From NCBI GenBank assembly GCA_947444305.1, contig CANEZP010000003.1, positions 62,001-126,000 of the forward strand: 64,000 nucleotides of DNA, written 5' to 3'. The position numbers were made by a program, and so were the translations under genes. Each line of letters begins with the position of its first letter. The stretch's first letter is position 1. This document shows positions 24,833 through 35,050 of this stretch, one piece after another. The notes under the pieces were generated by a model. The model had not been told where the DNA came from, ran no database searches, and saw nothing but the letters and a program-made list of their open reading frames with translations. This DNA is from Pseudobdellovibrionaceae bacterium. Its GTDB lineage: Bacteria > Bdellovibrionota > Bdellovibrionia > Bdellovibrionales > UBA1609.

Positions 24833-26224
24833 TTACTCGATTTGCGTTTGGGTCGAGGTGTTGAAGTCGATCTGGCGGCGTGCGCGCTTTTTGCGGATCG
24901 AGATAAACAACGCGGCGGCGGCTAACAAGAGGACCGCACCGACACCTAACATGAAATTCTGTTGGTTCGGATCGTCGGCGGCGGCCATGTCGCTTCCGGC
25001 CTGTTGCGCGCTGTCGTTCGACGGCGGCGGGGGCGGAGGAGGCGGCGGTTCAACCGAACCCATCGCGTTCGCGTCCGGAGCCGGCGGAAGTTGCTCTTGG
25101 CCCGCTTGCGGATCTTGCGGGGGCGGAGGATTGTTCATCGCTAAATCTTCCGCGGGCGGAGCTGCGGCTTGATCCATCGGCTGACCGGCATCGGGAGGCG
25201 TTGCCGCCGCCATATCTTGCGGGGGCATGTCGCCGGCCGGCGGTGCGCCTGCATCGGCGGGAGCGGCGTCGGTCGCGGCAAGTGCCGGGGCCGCGATTTC
25301 AGACGACGGCCAGTACTTTAACTGCGTGCCTTCGTCCAAATCACCTTTGGATTCAACTTCGTTCGTTGCCCAGAGTTCCATCCAGCTGCGATCTTCGCCG
25401 AGCAAATCCTTACCGACCTTACGAATGTTGTCGCCTTGCTTGGCCGAGTACATTTGCGGCTGAACGCCGGCATCTTCGTAGAAAGTCTTTACGACGGTGT
25501 CGTCGTTCGGGCGTTGCGGTGAATTGTAATACATTTTGTCGCCCGTCTTGAGACCGCGCTGACAATTATATGCATTCACTTTACACAATTCTTTCGCGTG
25601 ATCTTTCGAAGCGAAAACTTTTTGCGAAATGCTCTCGGGAGTATCGCCGGCGCGCACTAAATAAACCGCGTTGACTAAGATCTTGCCTTGTTTGTAAGGC
25701 TGCGACGCGATTTTCTTCAACGACATAACGGGCTTAGGTGCATCGTCGCCGGTAATGCCGCTTGGCTCGGGCGTGGGTGCTACTTCGGGAGCCGGGGGCT
25801 CGGAAGCCGCCATGTCCGCGGGCGGAGCGTCGCCGCCCATGTCGGCCGCGGGCGCATCGCTACCCATATCCGGGGGAGGCGCATCGTTCGCCGCCAAATC
25901 TGCGGGCGGAGTTTCGGCAAGATCACCGGGCGCGAGATCTTCAGTGTTCTCCGCAACCAAGTCGCCGCCACCGGCACTATCGTCGGGCAATTGTTCGTCG
26001 GCCGCGAGTTCGTCACCGCCACCGCCACCCGCATCCGCGATCGCTTCTCCGTCACCGGAATCTAGATCTTCGTTATTTTCCGTCGCCTCTGCAGACTCTA
26101 AACTTTCGTCGTCGGCACTAGCTTCCACATCGGCGCCATCGTCTGAAGCCTTCTTCGAAGTACAGCTCGTACTTCCAACGAAGAACACAGTGGCGAGGGT
26201 GATGATCACATACTTCCTGAACAT
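24833..26224 (-). CDS. LysM-type lipoprotein with acidic linker and C-terminal membrane helix
   Basis: 463 residues from ATG 26224 (MFRKYVIITLATVFFVGSTSC, lipobox STSC). Residues about 25-175 are Asp/Glu/Ala/Pro/Gly-rich and probably disordered. Two LysM-like segments follow: LVRAGDTPESISQKVFAS (about 188-230) and YSAKQGDNIRKVGKDLLG (about 258-290), each of the form seen in murein-binding LysM. A second Ala/Pro-rich linker ends in one membrane helix (about 421-443) and the basic tail RKKRARRQ. Two membrane attachments around a wall-binding module suggest an envelope tether; FimV has a comparable LysM-plus-helix layout. It follows the DUF192 gene by about 130 bases. Confidence 0.75.
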   Translation of the reverse strand: MFRKYVIITLATVFFVGSTSCTSKKASDDGADVEASADDESLESAEATENNEDLDSGDGEAIADAGGGGGDELAADEQLPDDSAGGGDLVAENTEDLAPGDLAETPPADLAANDAPPPDMGSDAPAADMGGDAPPADMAASEPPAPEVAPTPEPSGITGDDAPKPVMSLKKIASQPYKQGKILVNAVYLVRAGDTPESISQKVFASKDHAKELCKVNAYNCQRGLKTGDKMYYNSPQRPNDDTVVKTFYEDAGVQPQMYSAKQGDNIRKVGKDLLGEDRSWMELWATNEVESKGDLDEGTQLKYWPSSEIAAPALAATDAAPADAGAPPAGDMPPQDMAAATPPDAGQPMDQAAAPPAEDLAMNNPPPPQDPQAGQEQLPPAPDANAMGSVEPPPPPPPPPSNDSAQQAGSDMAAADDPNQQNFMLGVGAVLLLAAAALFISIRKKRARRQIDFNTSTQTQIE

Positions 26225-26353
26225 GACGTATACCTCGGTTGTTTCCATTTGAACCTAGCTTCAATTGAAGCACGACGGGCAAAACTTCGAAAAGACATAA
26301 TTGGTCGGGCAGGACGTAGGGTGGTAAACGAATCTGCTGGACTATTGTCCCGT

Positions 26354-26869
26354 TCAACGTGTCGGTGGAAGTTTTTCGCGTAAGAGTTTCGACTTCACTT
26401 GAGAGGGAGAGACGAGTTCTAAGCGCGTACCCGTATTAATTTTATGTTTCTCAAACCATTGCGAATTCATCTCGAGTGCAAACAAAGCTGGACCACTACT
26501 TTGGTAACTCGGGACCTCTTTCGCGACTAAAGACTCCGCGACTTTCATCTCTTGTTTGTCCACGAGCAAGCCTTTTGAATCGAAAAACCCGATGTTTAAC
26601 GGAATTAATGTGTTTTTCATCCAGAAGCCTTGGGGCCGCTCGACTTCAAAAATAAAAAGCATGCCGGTGTCCGCGGCCAATTTGTCTTTCGTGATGAACA
26701 TCAGACCTTGGCTGCGTTTTTGATTGTCGTCGGCAATGTACGCGGTGAACTCTTTTTTGCCTAAACGAAATTTTGCCTTCTCATATATTTTGTCGAGATC
26801 ACGTGCGTGCGCGCACCGCAAAGAAAGCACCGATAGAATAAAAATAAGCACTATTTGAAATCTTGCCAT
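26354..26869 (-). CDS. DUF192 family exported protein
   Basis: 171 residues with an N-terminal hydrophobic signal (MARFQIVLIFILSVLSLRCA, possibly a lipobox-like SLRC). The DUF192 core is clear: FTAYIADDNQKRSQGLMF, then MLFIFEVERPQGFWMKNTLI, then LNIGFFDSKG. The fold is a small beta barrel of unknown function. It overlaps the 3' end of ppx by 19 bases, so the two are translated together. Confidence 0.88.
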   Translation of the reverse strand: MARFQIVLIFILSVLSLRCAHARDLDKIYEKAKFRLGKKEFTAYIADDNQKRSQGLMFITKDKLAADTGMLFIFEVERPQGFWMKNTLIPLNIGFFDSKGLLVDKQEMKVAESLVAKEVPSYQSSGPALFALEMNSQWFEKHKINTGTRLELVSPSQVKSKLLREKLPPTR

Positions 26870-27756
26870 GCGAGAGCCACTCCGTAACGCACACCCCGGG
26901 TTGAGACCGTAGCTTTGGTTTGACCGAGCGCGCGCATGGCCTCGGCCAGAATGATCGATCCCGTAACGATCACATCGGCCCGTTTCGGTTGCATACCGGG
27001 AAGTTGTTCCCGCGCTTCAACCGTCATTGTTTTCATTTTTGAGATCCACGATTCGATTACGAAAAGCTCTAATTTATAACCGTGAACGGACTCTTCCGAA
27101 AAGTCCTGTTCTTGTTCGACCGCGGCCAAAGTCGTTGGCGTACCCGCGACGGCAACGACTTCCGTAAATTTCTCGTCAGGTAGGGAGGCTTTGCCGAACG
27201 CCGAGCGCGCGTAGTCCAGCACTTTCGCGAGCTCATCTTCCGGAACGGGATGCCGGCTTACGAAGAGCTCGGTCAAACGGACGCTGCCGACGTCAACGCT
27301 GACGCCGCTGGGCTTGCCGCCAAAATCGCTGATGACCTCGGTCGAGCCGCCGCCGACGTCGATGACCGCGATGCCCGCCGTCGACTCGCGGTCGCAGAGC
27401 GCCCCGCGAAAAGTTAAACGCGCTTCCTGGTCGCCCGAAATGATGTGAATGGGAATGCCGTACTTTTGGCCGAGCCGGAGAAGTTCCTCGCCGTTTTTTA
27501 CGTCGCGCGCGGCGCTCGTGGCCACGGCGACGATCTTTTCGCAGCCGAATTTTTTAATCGTCTTTGCGTAGTCGGCAAAACATGCGTCGAGGCGCGCCAG
27601 CGCATCCGGGTGCAGAGTGCGATTGGCGTGTACTCCCTGGCCCATCTTCGTGATACGCGTCTCATCGTGCAAAACTTTTTTGAGCACGCCGCCTTCCACC
27701 TCGGCAATCAACAACAATGAGGTGTTCGAACCAAGATCAAGAGCGGCGACCTTCAC
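26851..27756 (-). CDS. ppx: Exopolyphosphatase / pppGpp phosphohydrolase family protein
   Basis: 301 residues, matching the short two-domain Ppx/GppA form without the C-terminal helical domains. These enzymes remove terminal phosphate from polyphosphate or convert pppGpp to ppGpp. The ASKHA phosphate loops are visible: AALDLGSNTSLLLI at the N-terminus, ATSAARD (about 82-88), and AVIDVGGGSTEVI (about 135-147) with the catalytic Glu region before it. It starts one base after gatB ends and overlaps the DUF192 gene. Polyphosphate versus pppGpp preference cannot be told from sequence. Confidence 0.9.
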   Translation of the reverse strand: MKVAALDLGSNTSLLLIAEVEGGVLKKVLHDETRITKMGQGVHANRTLHPDALARLDACFADYAKTIKKFGCEKIVAVATSAARDVKNGEELLRLGQKYGIPIHIISGDQEARLTFRGALCDRESTAGIAVIDVGGGSTEVISDFGGKPSGVSVDVGSVRLTELFVSRHPVPEDELAKVLDYARSAFGKASLPDEKFTEVVAVAGTPTTLAAVEQEQDFSEESVHGYKLELFVIESWISKMKTMTVEAREQLPGMQPKRADVIVTGSIILAEAMRALGQTKATVSTRGVRYGVALAWQDFK

Positions 27757-27757
27757 G

Positions 27758-29191
27758 TTAACCCTTCAGCTTCGTGGTGAGCAGTTGATTCACGAGCTCG
27801 GGGTTCGCTTGGCCCTTCGAATGCTTCATGACCGCACCGACGAAGAATCCGAACAGCTTCACCTTACCGCCGCGGTAATCGGTCACCGCTTGCGCGTTGG
27901 CCGCGAAAACTTCGTCGATCAATTTCTCGATCGCCGCGGGATCGGTAATCTGGCTCATGCCTTTTGATTTCACGATCTCTTTGGGGCCCTTCGACGACTT
28001 AAACATTTCGCCGAAAACGTCCTTCGCCATTTTGCCGGAAATTTCTTTGCTGTCGATCATGGTAATCATCTCGGCTAAGTTTGCCGACGATACCGGTGAT
28101 TTTTCGATGTCGACTTTGGCTTCGTTCAATTCTCGGAGCAGTTCACCCATGACCCAGTTGCTCGCCGCCTTCGGATTTTTCGAAGCTTTAGCGGTGGCTT
28201 CGAAGTAATCGGCCATCGCTTTCTCGGTCGTGAGGACGAACGAATCGTAAGCGGGAATTTGGTATTCGCTCTGGAAACGTTGCGCGCGCACGATGGGAAG
28301 CTCGGGCAATTGGGCCCGCAGCTTTTCCAGGTAGGCTTCGTCAATTTCAACCGGCAACAAATCGGGGTCGGGGAAATAACGGTAATCGTGCGCCTCTTCT
28401 TTTGCGCGCATCGAGAACGTACGGTTTTTAGTGGGATCGTAAAGCCGCGTCTCTTGGATGATCTCTTCGCCGGTTTCTTTGCAGTCGATCTGGCGCTGAA
28501 TTTCGTACTCGATCGCTTTTTCAACGAACCGGAATGAATTGATATTTTTAAGCTCAACCTTCGTGCCGAACTTGGTCGTCCCTTTTTTGCGAACGCTGAC
28601 GTTACAATCGCAGCGCATGGAACCTTCTTCTAAATTCCCGTCGCATACGTTGAGGTAGCGCAAGATCGTACGGACCGTGCGCGCGTACTCGGCGGCCTCG
28701 GCCGGTGATTTGATATCGGGTTCGGAAACGATTTCGAGCAAAGGCACGCCCGCACGGTTGAGATTGATCAGGGTGAAGTCGCCCGAGTGCTGCGACTTAC
28801 CCGCGTCTTCTTCCATATGGGCGCGGGTGATGCCGACGCGCTTCATCTCACCGTCGAGCAAGTAGTCAACGTGACCGTGCTCGCAAATCGGTTCGTCATA
28901 CTGTGAGATTTGGTAGCCTTTCGGCAAATCCGGATAAAAATAATTTTTACGCGCAAACACCGACTTGCGGCGGATTGTGCAGTTCAAAGCCAAACCGGTC
29001 TTCACCGAGTATTCGACCGCGCGCATGTTCAACACGGGCAGCGCGCCCGGCATGCCGAGCGAGATCGGATCGGTGTGTTCGTTGTCGCCGCCACCGAAAT
29101 GAGCCGAGTCGGGCGAAAAAACTTTGCTGTCGGTCAATAACTGCGCGTGAATCTCGAGACCGATGACGGGTTCCCAATCACTGTAGGCCAT
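27758..29191 (-). CDS. gatB: Asp/Glu-tRNA amidotransferase subunit B
   Basis: 477 residues, normal length. GatB binds the misacylated tRNA and with GatA and GatC converts Glu-tRNA(Gln) and Asp-tRNA(Asn) to Gln-tRNA and Asn-tRNA. Visible motifs are the N-terminal WEPVIGLEIHAQLLT, the kinase-like region FYPDLPKGYQISQYDEP and MRCDCNVSVR, and the C-terminal YqeY-like tail. It overlaps gatA by 14 bases, and ppx follows after one base. Confidence 0.97.
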   Translation of the reverse strand: MAYSDWEPVIGLEIHAQLLTDSKVFSPDSAHFGGGDNEHTDPISLGMPGALPVLNMRAVEYSVKTGLALNCTIRRKSVFARKNYFYPDLPKGYQISQYDEPICEHGHVDYLLDGEMKRVGITRAHMEEDAGKSQHSGDFTLINLNRAGVPLLEIVSEPDIKSPAEAAEYARTVRTILRYLNVCDGNLEEGSMRCDCNVSVRKKGTTKFGTKVELKNINSFRFVEKAIEYEIQRQIDCKETGEEIIQETRLYDPTKNRTFSMRAKEEAHDYRYFPDPDLLPVEIDEAYLEKLRAQLPELPIVRAQRFQSEYQIPAYDSFVLTTEKAMADYFEATAKASKNPKAASNWVMGELLRELNEAKVDIEKSPVSSANLAEMITMIDSKEISGKMAKDVFGEMFKSSKGPKEIVKSKGMSQITDPAAIEKLIDEVFAANAQAVTDYRGGKVKLFGFFVGAVMKHSKGQANPELVNQLLTTKLKG

Positions 29192-30647
29192 GCGGAAGCT
29201 CCTTAATTGCTAAACCTTCTTCGATCACCGAACCGACGTTGAACAAAGCTTGCTCGTTGAAATGCGAGGCGAGGATCTGAACGCCGATCGGCAATTTATT
29301 ACCCGAGAAACCGGCCGGGACGCTGATTCCCGGAATACCGACGAGATTGGCCGAGGTCGTATAAATATCGTTTAAATACATTTCGAGTGGATCTGATATG
29401 CGCTCGAACAACTTGAACGCGGGCGAAGTCGTCACGGGACTCATCATCACGTCGCATTGTTTGAACGCATCTAAAAACTGCTGGCGCAACAAGCGGCGGA
29501 CCTGACAAGCCTTCTTGTAATAGGCGTCGTAGTAACCGGAAGACAAGGCGTACGTGCCGAGGATAATCCGGCGTTTAACTTCGCCGCCGAAACCTTCGCC
29601 GCGCGTGCGGCAGTAGAATTCGGCCAAGTCTTCGGCGGGCTTCTTCGAGAAATCGGCCCGGAAGCCGAAGCGCACACCGTCGTACCGCGCTAAATTGGAC
29701 GAAGCCTCGGAAGTACAAACGAGGTAATAAATCGGGACGGCCATCTCGGTTAGCGGTAGGGAAACTTCGACCGTTTCAGCGCCCGCCTTTTTTACCACTT
29801 CAATCGCGCGGTCTACGGCGGCGCGTGTTTCAGGTTGCAAGCGGTCCGAGAAATATTCCTTCGGCAAGCCAACCTTTAAACCTTTTAAGTTTTTAGAAAT
29901 TTTTTGTTCCCACTGCGGAACCGGCTGTGCCGAAGTCGTTGAATCGCGCGGATCGCGGCCCGACATCGCTTCGAGCACGAGGGCCGCGTCGGCCACGGTT
30001 TTGGTCATGGGCCCGGCTTGATCTAAACTCGAAGCAAAAGCCACGATGCCGTAACGGCTGACGCGACCGTAAGTCGGCTTGATCCCGACGATGCCGCAAA
30101 AACTTGCCGGCTGGCGAATTGAACCGCCGGTGTCGGTACCGAGCGAGGCCGGTGCCATGCCCGCCGCAACCGCCGCGGCCGAACCGCCGGAAGATCCACC
30201 GGGAACGTAATCTAAATTCCAAGGATTGCGGCCGACGCCGAACGCGGAAGTCTCGGAGCTGGAACCCATCGCAAATTCATCTTGATTCGTTTTACCGAGC
30301 GAAACCATACCGGCTTTCTCTAGTCGTTCGACGACCGTCGCCGAATAGGGCGGCACAAAATTTTCTAAGATTTTTGAACCCGCGGTGGTGCGCATGCCCT
30401 TCGTGCAAAACATGTCTTTGATCGCGATGGGTACGCCGGCAAGTGCGCCGCCCTCGCCCTTGGCGATAAGCTCGTCGGCTTTTGCCGCCGCGGCCACCGC
30501 TTGGTCGTTGACCGTGATGTAGGCGTTCAGTTTGCCGTTCCATTTTTCGATCTGATTTAAATAGGCTTTGGTCACTTCCGCGCTGGAAAACTTTTTGCCG
30601 CGGATGCCGTCACGAATCTCTTTTAGGGAAGTTTTTAAGACATCCAT
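29178..30647 (-). CDS. gatA: Asp/Glu-tRNA amidotransferase subunit A
   Basis: 489 residues from ATG 30647, three bases after the gatC stop. An upstream in-frame start would lie inside gatC and is rejected. GatA is the glutaminase/amidase that supplies ammonia to GatB. The amidase-signature catalytic triad is present: Lys in [14 protein letters not shown] (about 78), cis-Ser and nucleophile Ser in [15 protein letters not shown] and [14 protein letters not shown] (about 150-180). The order gatC-gatA-gatB is the standard operon. Confidence 0.97.
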   Translation of the reverse strand: MDVLKTSLKEIRDGIRGKKFSSAEVTKAYLNQIEKWNGKLNAYITVNDQAVAAAAKADELIAKGEGGALAGVPIAIKDMFCTKGMRTTAGSKILENFVPPYSATVVERLEKAGMVSLGKTNQDEFAMGSSSETSAFGVGRNPWNLDYVPGGSSGGSAAAVAAGMAPASLGTDTGGSIRQPASFCGIVGIKPTYGRVSRYGIVAFASSLDQAGPMTKTVADAALVLEAMSGRDPRDSTTSAQPVPQWEQKISKNLKGLKVGLPKEYFSDRLQPETRAAVDRAIEVVKKAGAETVEVSLPLTEMAVPIYYLVCTSEASSNLARYDGVRFGFRADFSKKPAEDLAEFYCRTRGEGFGGEVKRRIILGTYALSSGYYDAYYKKACQVRRLLRQQFLDAFKQCDVMMSPVTTSPAFKLFERISDPLEMYLNDIYTTSANLVGIPGISVPAGFSGNKLPIGVQILASHFNEQALFNVGSVIEEGLAIKELPHGLQ

Positions 30648-30649
30648 GA

Positions 30650-30934
30650 TTAACCCACGACCGGCGGAACTTTGAATAGATTGCCCGTGGCTTCGGGAGC
30701 GTTGGCCATGGCGGCTTCGGCCGACTTCCAGCCTTCGACTTTGTCTTCGCGCCAAAATCCTTCGATGTCGGTGGGCGTAACCATCGGCTCAACGCCTTCG
30801 GTGTTCACCTTCGACACGTGCTCGAAGTGACCGAGGACCGACGACAATTGCGTGGCCAGCCGCTTTGTTTCCTCATTGGTGATCGAAAGCCTCGCCAGCA
30901 GCGCGACCCGGGCTACATCTTCTTCAGAAATCAT
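30650..30934 (-). CDS. gatC: Asp/Glu-tRNA amidotransferase subunit C
   Basis: 94 residues, the usual size. GatC is a short helical chaperone-like subunit that wraps around GatA and GatB. The N-terminus ISEEDVARVALLARLSIT and the C-terminal LREDKVE-like FWREDKVEGW match the family. First gene of gatCAB-ppx-DUF192; the ligA gene diverges upstream with a 121-base gap that should hold both promoters. Confidence 0.95.
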   Translation of the reverse strand: MISEEDVARVALLARLSITNEETKRLATQLSSVLGHFEHVSKVNTEGVEPMVTPTDIEGFWREDKVEGWKSAEAAMANAPEATGNLFKVPPVVG

Positions 30935-31028
30935 GGGACATTCCTAACGTTTTTTGGAACTTGAACGCCTAAGATGTAATCAAAAGATGCGGCGCAATCA
31001 AGCTGGAGTTCGGGTTGGAGGCCTCTGA

Positions 31029-33131
<2,103 letters not shown>

Positions 33132-34604
33132 TTAGCGCGAAGTTTTGCGCACCAGCCAGCCGGGCTGGCGCTTCAACGCGGTCGGTATGTAATAGCCGAT
33201 CGAAATACCCGCGAAGCCCGAATTGACCGAGCCGATATTTTCACCCGAGCCGCTCGCTTCGCTCATGGCTTCTTTCCATACGCGATTGTCCTCGCCCGTG
33301 CGGCGGTAAAAAATCCTGCCGATCAAATGGTTCGTAAAAAAGTAGGAATAGCCCGCCTCGATCATCGTTTGGATCGAAACGTTTGAAACACGCCCTTCCA
33401 CGAGCGGCGTCGAGTACTTCACGCGCGACCACGTCACCATCGGAATAAGATCGGCGTAAACTAAACCGAAGCGGCCCATGTAACCGCCTTCGATGCCGTA
33501 CCCTCCGCTGACGTACCAGCGTTGAAATTCGGCGTCATTGAAGGGGACATACTTCGGAAAAACGATTCGTTTGGTCGATATGATCGCGGTCGGAACGAAA
33601 TTGAAAGTAAAATGGCCGAGCGTATTGAATCGATCGCGCTCGAGGCCCGCTAAACTCAGTGAGGAAAGATACTTCGCTAACTCTTCACCCTCGCCGTGCG
33701 CGGGTGCCTCTTTACCTTTGCTTTCTTGATTATTAATCTCAACCGTCGGCGTGTAATTCGCGAAGTTCAGAAAAACCGTGTTGGGTAAAAGATGAAAATA
33801 TTCGTTGAAGAAGGTCTTCGCGGTGAAGCGTTCGCGCAGCGACTGATTACCCGGCGTAATTTCCCAAGTGTAAGACGCTTTCACTTTGGTCGTGATGACG
33901 TCTTTCATCACGCCCTTCACGACGAAGGTGTCACCGCGCTTTTCCGCGGTCGAAACGAGAACGTGATCGACCTTCAAGTGCGACAATAGGCGATAGCGGT
34001 TTTCCCGGTCACGCGCGAGGCCCGAGTAAGAGCGATAGAACTGAAAACTCGGCGCCGTTTCTTCGTAATCCATGACGTTGAACTTTTCGGTCGCGCGTAG
34101 CTTCTCGTCGATGGCTAAACCAAGGGCATCGGCGGTGTCGACATCTACGCCCTGCGGGGGCGCGACCGCCACCTTCGACGGTTTGTGCACGATCGGCCAA
34201 ACGCCGCCCTTGCCAAAAACCTGCAAAGGCGGATCATCGGCGTCCCAAGCGGTGCCGGTCAGAATATCTACCGCCCATCCGAGCGGCGCGAAGGCTAAGA
34301 ACAAGCCGTTCATGCCGAAGCTATCGCCCCAACGATAATTTCGTTTTAACGAGACGTCCCGCCGTTCACCGTCGGGCATGACCATCTTTAATGAAGGCGC
34401 CGATGAGCGCCGAAGCCGCATGTAGTTAGGCGTGATCCCGATGAAGCGTTCGCAGTCGTAAACTTCCGCGCCCGGTGGATCGGAGAGAACCATGATCGTC
34501 TGCCGGTAATCGGCGTAATCGATCGAGGCGCAACCCGTCGCGAAATATGCGCCCAAAAATAAAAAAAGGAAGCCGCGGAAACGGCTTCCTTTTCGAAATT
34601 CCAT
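33132..34604 (-). CDS. PEGA-domain lipoprotein, unknown role
   Basis: 490 residues from ATG 34604 (MEFRKGSRFRGFLFLFLGAY, lipobox ATGC, Cys25). Residues about 35-65, SDPPGAEVYDCERFIGITP, match the PEGA domain often found on exported proteins. The middle resembles an exported signal or transport component, and the last 150 residues have alternating strands with aromatic belts (YMGRFGLVYADLIPM, IGYYIPTALK), compatible with an outer-membrane association. The start lies 16 bases after the histone gene stop, and codons 4-15 coincide with the stem of an intrinsic terminator. The stop abuts that of ligA. Confidence 0.75.
   Translation of the reverse strand: MEFRKGSRFRGFLFLFLGAYFATGCASIDYADYRQTIMVLSDPPGAEVYDCERFIGITPNYMRLRRSSAPSLKMVMPDGERRDVSLKRNYRWGDSFGMNGLFLAFAPLGWAVDILTGTAWDADDPPLQVFGKGGVWPIVHKPSKVAVAPPQGVDVDTADALGLAIDEKLRATEKFNVMDYEETAPSFQFYRSYSGLARDRENRYRLLSHLKVDHVLVSTAEKRGDTFVVKGVMKDVITTKVKASYTWEITPGNQSLRERFTAKTFFNEYFHLLPNTVFLNFANYTPTVEINNQESKGKEAPAHGEGEELAKYLSSLSLAGLERDRFNTLGHFTFNFVPTAIISTKRIVFPKYVPFNDAEFQRWYVSGGYGIEGGYMGRFGLVYADLIPMVTWSRVKYSTPLVEGRVSNVSIQTMIEAGYSYFFTNHLIGRIFYRRTGEDNRVWKEAMSEASGSGENIGSVNSGFAGISIGYYIPTALKRQPGWLVRKTSR
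34555..34593 (-). terminator. Intrinsic terminator of the histone gene, inside the next gene's start
   Basis: Minus strand: AAAAGGAAGCCG, loop TTTCCG, CGGCTTCCTTTT, then TTTATTTTT: a perfect 12-bp stem with a U-tract. It lies 27 bases after the histone stop and within codons 4-18 of the downstream lipoprotein gene. Confidence 0.9.
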
Positions 34605-34620
34605 ATTCAAACGCAATATT

Positions 34621-34818
34621 TTAGAGATGATCGATGACGATATCACGTGCCATAACGGTCTTGCGGCCGTCGGCTTTTGCGCTGTCGACGCCTTTTTGGC
34701 AAAGACGCTCAACGGCTTTGCTCAATACGTCGATAGTTTCCGCGGACGTGTTGCATCCCGCTTTTTCTTTAATGAACTTCTTAACTTTGCTGGTAACGAC
34801 CAGAACGTCTGCCATCAT
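34621..34818 (-). CDS. Bacterial histone-fold protein (HBb-like)
   Basis: 65 residues from ATG 34818 (or 64 from the adjacent ATG), with GGAGG five bases before. It is a single histone fold: helix 1 (about 8-19, SKVKKFIKEKAG), loop 1 (NTSAE), the long helix 2 (about 27-49, TIDVLSKAVERLCQKGVDSA), loop 2 with ADGRKTV, and helix 3 (MARDIVIDHL). GRKTV-x-x-x-D is the loop-2 DNA-contact motif of archaeal histones. Bdellovibrio bacteriovorus Bd0055 (HBb) is a known abundant chromatin protein of this type, a homodimer that binds DNA. It is alone on its transcript apart from the lipoprotein gene beyond the terminator. Confidence 0.92.
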   Translation of the reverse strand: MMADVLVVTSKVKKFIKEKAGCNTSAETIDVLSKAVERLCQKGVDSAKADGRKTVMARDIVIDHL

Positions 34819-35050
34819 TAGTTCCTCCACTCAATTCCATCCATTCAGTTCAATTCAGTTCGATTCGGCCTAAGAAGATTAAACCCATCTCAAATTAAAA
34901 GGGAAGCCATTTGAAGGTGGGGACGAGGCGACATGAGCGCCCCTTTCGGGCTAACGGTGACGTTTATTGTCGGGGAGAACTCCGTAAGCTACTGAATTGA
35001 CTATAGAAACGATCAGGATTCGTGGTCCTCATATTGCTCAGTGTCATAGC

